From Gigaspora rosea (taxonomy: Eukaryota; Glomeromycota; Glomeromycetes; Diversisporales; Gigasporaceae), in contig QKWP01001205.1 in NCBI GenBank assembly GCA_003550325.1, positions 93,112 to 157,111 on the forward strand: a stretch of DNA of 64,000 nt. Reading direction: 5' to 3'. The position numbers and the translations under genes were made by a program. How positions within the stretch are numbered: the stretch's first letter is position 1; each line of letters opens with the position of its first letter. Positions 59,885 through 64,000 of the stretch are shown piece after piece. Under the pieces are notes generated by a model. The model did not search any database. It was not told the DNA's origin and was given only the letters and a program-made list of their open reading frames with translations.

Positions 59885-62262
59885 TTATGAATTTGATGTA
59901 ATTTGATGAATAAGTTCTATCCATTTATCTTTTTTAATATTTGCAAGCCAAGTTATAGTTGTATAATCAACCAAGTCAAGTATTACCCAATTGTCATTTA
60001 AGGCTTTAAGAAGTTCTTCTAGTTGTGGTCCAGCAGTAGTAAATGTTTTAAGTTTGCGTGCTGAAACCTTACTAACAAATCCTGGAATATTGATTGAAAT
60101 TTCGTCTAAAGTAACTAATTTTTTTTTCTTTTGCTTTATTGGTTGATGAACTAGAAAAGTTTCTGAAGTAGTATTTTCAATGTTCAACAATTGTTGTAGT
60201 GTGATTCTTCCAGTAAGAAAAGCATTAATTTGTGTAGTGACTTCATTCCTTTTGAGCAACTTGTATATTTAATAACAAAATCTTTCATGTAACAGTATGC
60301 CAATTCAAATTCATACAAAAATTTCAAGAACATTCTTCTATATAATTCTGAATTGTAAGAACTAATTTCAACTTTATGAAGTGATTTGTAGCACATACTT
60401 ATAAGAGAAGAAAACATTAATATTTGTTGATTATTTGAGTTTGTTAATAAAGATGTATTCATTAAAATATTAGATGGTAATTCTGGAACTTTTCGCAGCA
60501 AATTAATTTGATCTCGTAAGTTACTATTATCAAATTCTGATAGAATTGATATAGCAGGCTCTTGTTCTTCTTGATATAGATCCATACTAAGTGCTCCATT
60601 AATCAATGAAGAATCAAATTGTATAATCTTTGAAGTTGAACTCTGTTGCATTATGGTTTTTAAATGTTTCTTTATATTTCTATAATAGTCTGATTTGCGA
60701 ACTTGTGCATTGTCATCAAAAAAAGGGGCTACAACCGGTAGCCCTTTTTCTAATAATAAAAATTTTTTATATAACTTCGCAGCTTTTAGTTTGTGTTACC
60801 AGTTAAAGTAATATCAGATTTAAATCCTGCAAAATTAAAAATTATGATTAGTAAATATTCATTTTTATAAAAGAATTTATTTATTTATTTATACATACGT
60901 TTTTTACTGGTTTGTAATTCTTTAATCTTTCTTTTTTTATTTACTATTTCTTCTTTATCTTTATCGTCGTTATCTCCAAATTCGTCGTCGTTATCTCCAA
61001 ATTTGTCGTTGTTATCTCCAAATTCGTCGTCGTTATCTCCAAATTCGTCGTCGTTATCTCCAATTTCGTCATCGTTATCTTCAATTTCGTCATCGTTATC
61101 TTCAATTTCGTTGTCGTCGTTATCTCCAAATTCTTTTTCGTCATCTTTTATTTCTTCTATCTCATTACTTCCTTCCATTTGTTACTCTCTTCTTTTCCCT
61201 CTATTAATTTACCATTTTCAACGTTTTCTTCAGACTCATCCTCACTTTCCTCCGCTATACTTATTTTATTTTCTTTTGCTACACTCTTACCTATATTATT
61301 GCTTTTCCTTTTGTCTTGGTTGCCTTTATTATATACTTTTTTTCCTTCTTTCGGATCAAAATTTGCATGGTTATCTTTATTATTTCCTTCTTTCGGATCA
61401 ATATTTTCCTCAATATCTTTAAATTTTAATCAAAAGTATAAATTAAAATATATTAACAAAAGACAAGCTTATCTTTTGTTAAGTGCAATAAACTAAAATC
61501 ATATACCTAAATCGAATGAATAATATTTTACAATTGCATCTTCATTACCCTCAATGCTAGGGTCTTCGCTTACAATAAGCATTGTATTGAGATTATCAGT
61601 TATCTTATTCTTGAAGCCATCTTTATTATATGCCCTCACTATTTCAAAATAAAATTGGGTTTGCTTATTGTTTGTATAAGTAATTGTTATTCCTTCATCA
61701 AGAAATTGAATCGTTTGGATATGTCCTGAATTGTATAGAGATATTAAATATAATAATCTTATAATCTCTTGTTCACATGCGTACCTATAAAAATTTAGAT
61801 ATTAGCAAAAGGCAAATTTAAATTTTGCTCAATTTGATATATTAACCAAACGTACCCATTTTTAATAATGTTTTATGAAGAAAAATGTGAAATAAAAAAG
61901 AAAACAGTGCTGTATTTATATTAAAAAAAATACTAGTATATTATAAGAAAAATGATATACGTAATATTGTCATTACATTAATTAAGCTCTTTCGATAGCT
62001 AATATAATGTTTAAGCTCAAAGCTTTTTCGATAGCTAATATGTAATATTTAAGCGCTAATACGTATAATATCTAGTGACGATAAGTTAATTAGTTGTTAT
62101 AACACTAAATATAATACAATTGTTAGTTAATATATATATAAATAAGATAATTATATATATATATTTGCAAAAAATATACTAACCTTAAGTCATTATCGCT
62201 ATTGACAAAATACTTAGTTAATTCATATCCAGATAATGATAGAACATTTAATTTGTTTGATC
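59885..62262 (-). CDS. Multi-exon protein with acidic DNDDE repeats, unknown function
   Basis: Exons on the minus strand: 62262-62184 (start not found), 61784-61507, 61416-60899 and 60826-59885. Donors are GTTAGT, GTATAT and GTATGT. The join NDLR|YACEQEIIRLL keeps frame. Content in order: LYLISLYNSGHIQTIQFLDE, TMLIVSEDPSIEGNEDAI, a Lys/Asn/Glu-rich part, about nine copies of an 18-bp unit coding DNDDEF/IG (60963-61140), then KLYKKFLLLEKGLPVVAPFF, LRDQINLLRKVPELPSN and, after a one-base shift near 60256, TTQINAFLTGRITLQQLLN and WIELIHQITSNS. No domain recognised. Three frame changes (about 60790, 60256, 61185) suggest decay or assembly errors. Confidence 0.55.
60963..61140 (-). repeat. 18-bp coding minisatellite (DNDDEF)n
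   Basis: About nine units of ggagataacgacgacgaatt-type sequence, in frame with the acidic exon. It is likely variable in length between strains. Confidence 0.85.
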
Positions 62263-62299
62263 ATGACAACATAACTAGTTATAGCCAACCTATAATATA

Positions 62300-63035
62300 T
62301 TCAACAAAACTTAACCCAGCTTTATAGTTTTGTGACTCAAACACTGCACCTTCAAGACTGGCCTATATATTGGTACTTGGTCTATGGACCAAGAAAAGAA
62401 GAACCCAATCTAGTAGATGGTATGGACTACTTATCAGAAGAATTGCGACTTCAATATTATATAATTATGGGAACTGTCGGAAATGATATACAATATGTAT
62501 GTATTTTATAGATATTTTTTATACCAATTATCTTCCATTATATTTACTAAACTGCATCAATTAGTTCTTTAGAGACAAATAATGGAGTCAAGAGGATCAC
62601 AATACCACAGTATATAGATAATCTCAAAATATATTTTTATACACCAAATAGCAAATTGGTGTTAAGGATATGGAAAATTGTACATAAACGCAAATAAATT
62701 TTTGTCTTAAAGACTTGTGTAATTCACTCAACAGATTCGAGTCACAAAAACAGCAAAAACAACAATCCTCATTTGAAATATTTGGTAGTAGTGGTGGTGC
62801 ATTTGGACAACCGCAACCACAGAGATTCGGAACACTTCAAAACACATTTGAAGCTTCTAATACCAATCAACCATCCACATTTGGAACACCTACTTTTGGA
62901 CAAAATACAATTAGATTTCCAGAAACTCAACAAGGGTTTGGGACATCTATAGGTGGAATCAGTTTCGATCAAAATGTAGCTAGTTTTGGTGTATCAACAC
63001 AACAAACAATTGAAGGATTTAGACAAACCGCATAA
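62300..63035 (+). CDS. FG-repeat protein, partial exons
   Basis: A first exon reads LTQLYSFVTQTLHLQDWPIY and LVDGMDYLSEELRLQYYIIM to about 62497, where a GTATGT donor follows. A downstream exon region (62571-62700) reads TIPQYIDNLKIYFYTPNS before a stop. The frame 62715-63032 has FG-type repeats (EIFGSSGGAFGQPQPQRFGT, TFGTPTFGQ, QGFGTSIGG, ASFGVST) in a Gln/Thr/Ser-rich context. FG repeats of this style form the permeability barrier in nucleoporins, and similar low-complexity proteins also exist. It is divergent in strand from the gene at 59885 and overlaps its 5' region. Exon joins are not settled. Confidence 0.45.
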
Positions 63036-63620
63036 CCAGATCCATTTACAACAACAATTCAAGTTCTAAGGTAATTCTATCTGGTCTTAGTCAAGTAAAG
63101 TCAAAGGTCTTGTAACTTTACTGATGTCTTATGTCTTTTTCTTTCCTTTTTAATTGAGGTCACTGGGTTTTTAATAAAGTATTGTTTTGATCTTGCTTTT
63201 CTTCTATTATGCACCCCTAACCCGCGCATAATCATCGTAACCATCCAATAATCTGTTACGTCCGGTAATACGATTTTTATTTCGATTCCAAAAAGACTAC
63301 TTCAAAGTCAAATCCTTATTTTGCTTAGAGCACATGTAGGACTTCTTTTATTCTACCTCTGTGCTTAGTTAATATGTCTACTTTTATTCTACCTCTGTGC
63401 TTAGTTAAGATGTCTATTATGGAACCTCAGGAGTTAACTTTTTTATCTTCATCATGCTTGCACATGACTTATATGAAGTGATTAAGAATCCTTTTCTTTG
63501 CATCTTCTTTTACTAAGAATAAACACTTATGGTTCAACTCTAATAGATGCCTTTTTATTTTTAAAAGAAGACAAGTTGATTAAAAAATTTTGTAATTCTA
63601 TATGTCTATATAATTAAAAT
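63036..63620. other. Spacer, no gene seen
   Basis: A 32-bp phrase tctacttttattctacctct-tgcttagttaa is directly repeated at 63335 and 63377. No supported frame. Confidence 0.5.
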
Positions 63621-63624
63621 AAAA

Positions 63625-63955
63625 AAAAAAATTCATCAATTTAAGGTAGGTGATTGTTGAGATATCTTCGCTCAAGGTTTGGAAAAAACTTTGCTGCAAC
63701 TTTTTTTAATAGTTACTCAAGTTTTTTTAAAAACTTTAAATGAAAGATATCTTGATAACTATCTATTTAAAATCGATAAATTTTTTTATTCTGATTTTAC
63801 AATTAAAATAAAATTTTTTTATCAATTTTAGATAGTGGCTGCCAAGATAACTTCGCTCAAAAAACTTTGTTGCAGCTTTTGTTTTAGTTATCCAAATTTT
63901 TTTCTAAACTTTGAGCGAAGATATCTTAACAGCCACTATCTAAAATTGATAATAT
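63625..63955. repeat. Twin dyad / foldback repeat
   Basis: gatatcttcgctcaa (63660) is inverted at 63735 as gaaagatatc, and caagataacttcgctcaa (63844) is inverted at 63918 as ttgagcgaagatatctt. The outer phrase atcaattttagatagtggct / agccactatctaaaattgat (63820-63839 and 63934-63953) closes the second dyad. It appears as two adjacent diverged copies of a MITE of about 150 bp. Confidence 0.7.
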
Positions 63956-64000
63956 ATAGTTATTGGATGTGAAAGCAGCCAATAACAGAATTATTTGCAA

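Noticed and set aside
60963-61422. Plus-strand Ser/Leu-rich frames opposite the acidic exon
   Set aside because: They are mirror frames of the DNDDE minisatellite. The minus strand has splice sites and joins in frame.

Overview
The window is a gene-poor, strongly AT-rich stretch of eukaryotic nuclear DNA made mostly of transposable elements nested inside one another. Short introns (GTAAGT/GTATGT to TAG), ribonuclease-inhibitor-type leucine-rich repeats, a Plavaka-like Tnp2 transposase, a KRBA2-like integrase fragment and many foldback elements fit an early-diverging fungus, most likely an arbuscular mycorrhizal fungus (Glomeromycotina, Rhizophagus-like). That assignment is inference from style; no rRNA or marker gene is present. 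There is no bacterial, phage or CRISPR content.

Layout. 1-1830: a decayed LRR gene split by a polyadenylated retroposon with a 15-bp target-site duplication (TSD). 2017-7327: an old, broken LINE on the minus strand, abutting an integrase fragment (7328-7740). 8203-22650: pieces of one minus-strand Plavaka-like transposase gene. It is interrupted by a 9.87-kb hAT-like element (8609-18475, TIR TAGGGGTCTTA, 8-bp TSD) and by a second copy of the same retroposon (20327-21497). The hAT-like element itself hosts a Harbinger-like MITE (9957-10051), a processed retrocopy (12181-12420) and a MULE-like element (14309-16790). 22714-39116: one Ty3/gypsy element with two LTRs. Its 5' LTR is split by a 6.3-kb LINE (22800-29124) with an 18-bp TSD. 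The gypsy element carries gag, protease, an unusual zinc-finger-rich segment, RT-RNase H, integrase and an extra ORF before the 3' LTR.

39117-44400: a multi-exon Asn-rich gene (40001-41478) behind E2F-like and CCAAT motifs, then a 223-bp tandem array of hairpins (41686-42320). 44431-49545: two long-TIR foldback/MULE-like elements and palindromic MITEs. 49546-57790: tandem arrays with MITEs inserted in them. 57953-63035: three intron-containing genes of unknown function, two on the minus strand and one FG-repeat gene on the plus strand.

Most coding sequences carry frame breaks. Many in-frame stops in the gypsy element are TGA where Arg (CGA) would fit and several key residues show Asp to Asn changes, which points to C-to-T decay. 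Two single Ns (13777 and 18233) sit next to local duplications, so some structure there may be an assembly artefact. The most notable finding is the retroposon family (two copies with full-length structure, long TSDs, poly(A) and a conserved short reading frame). Next are the deep nesting reconstructed from TSDs and the zinc-finger block plus extra ORF in the gypsy element.
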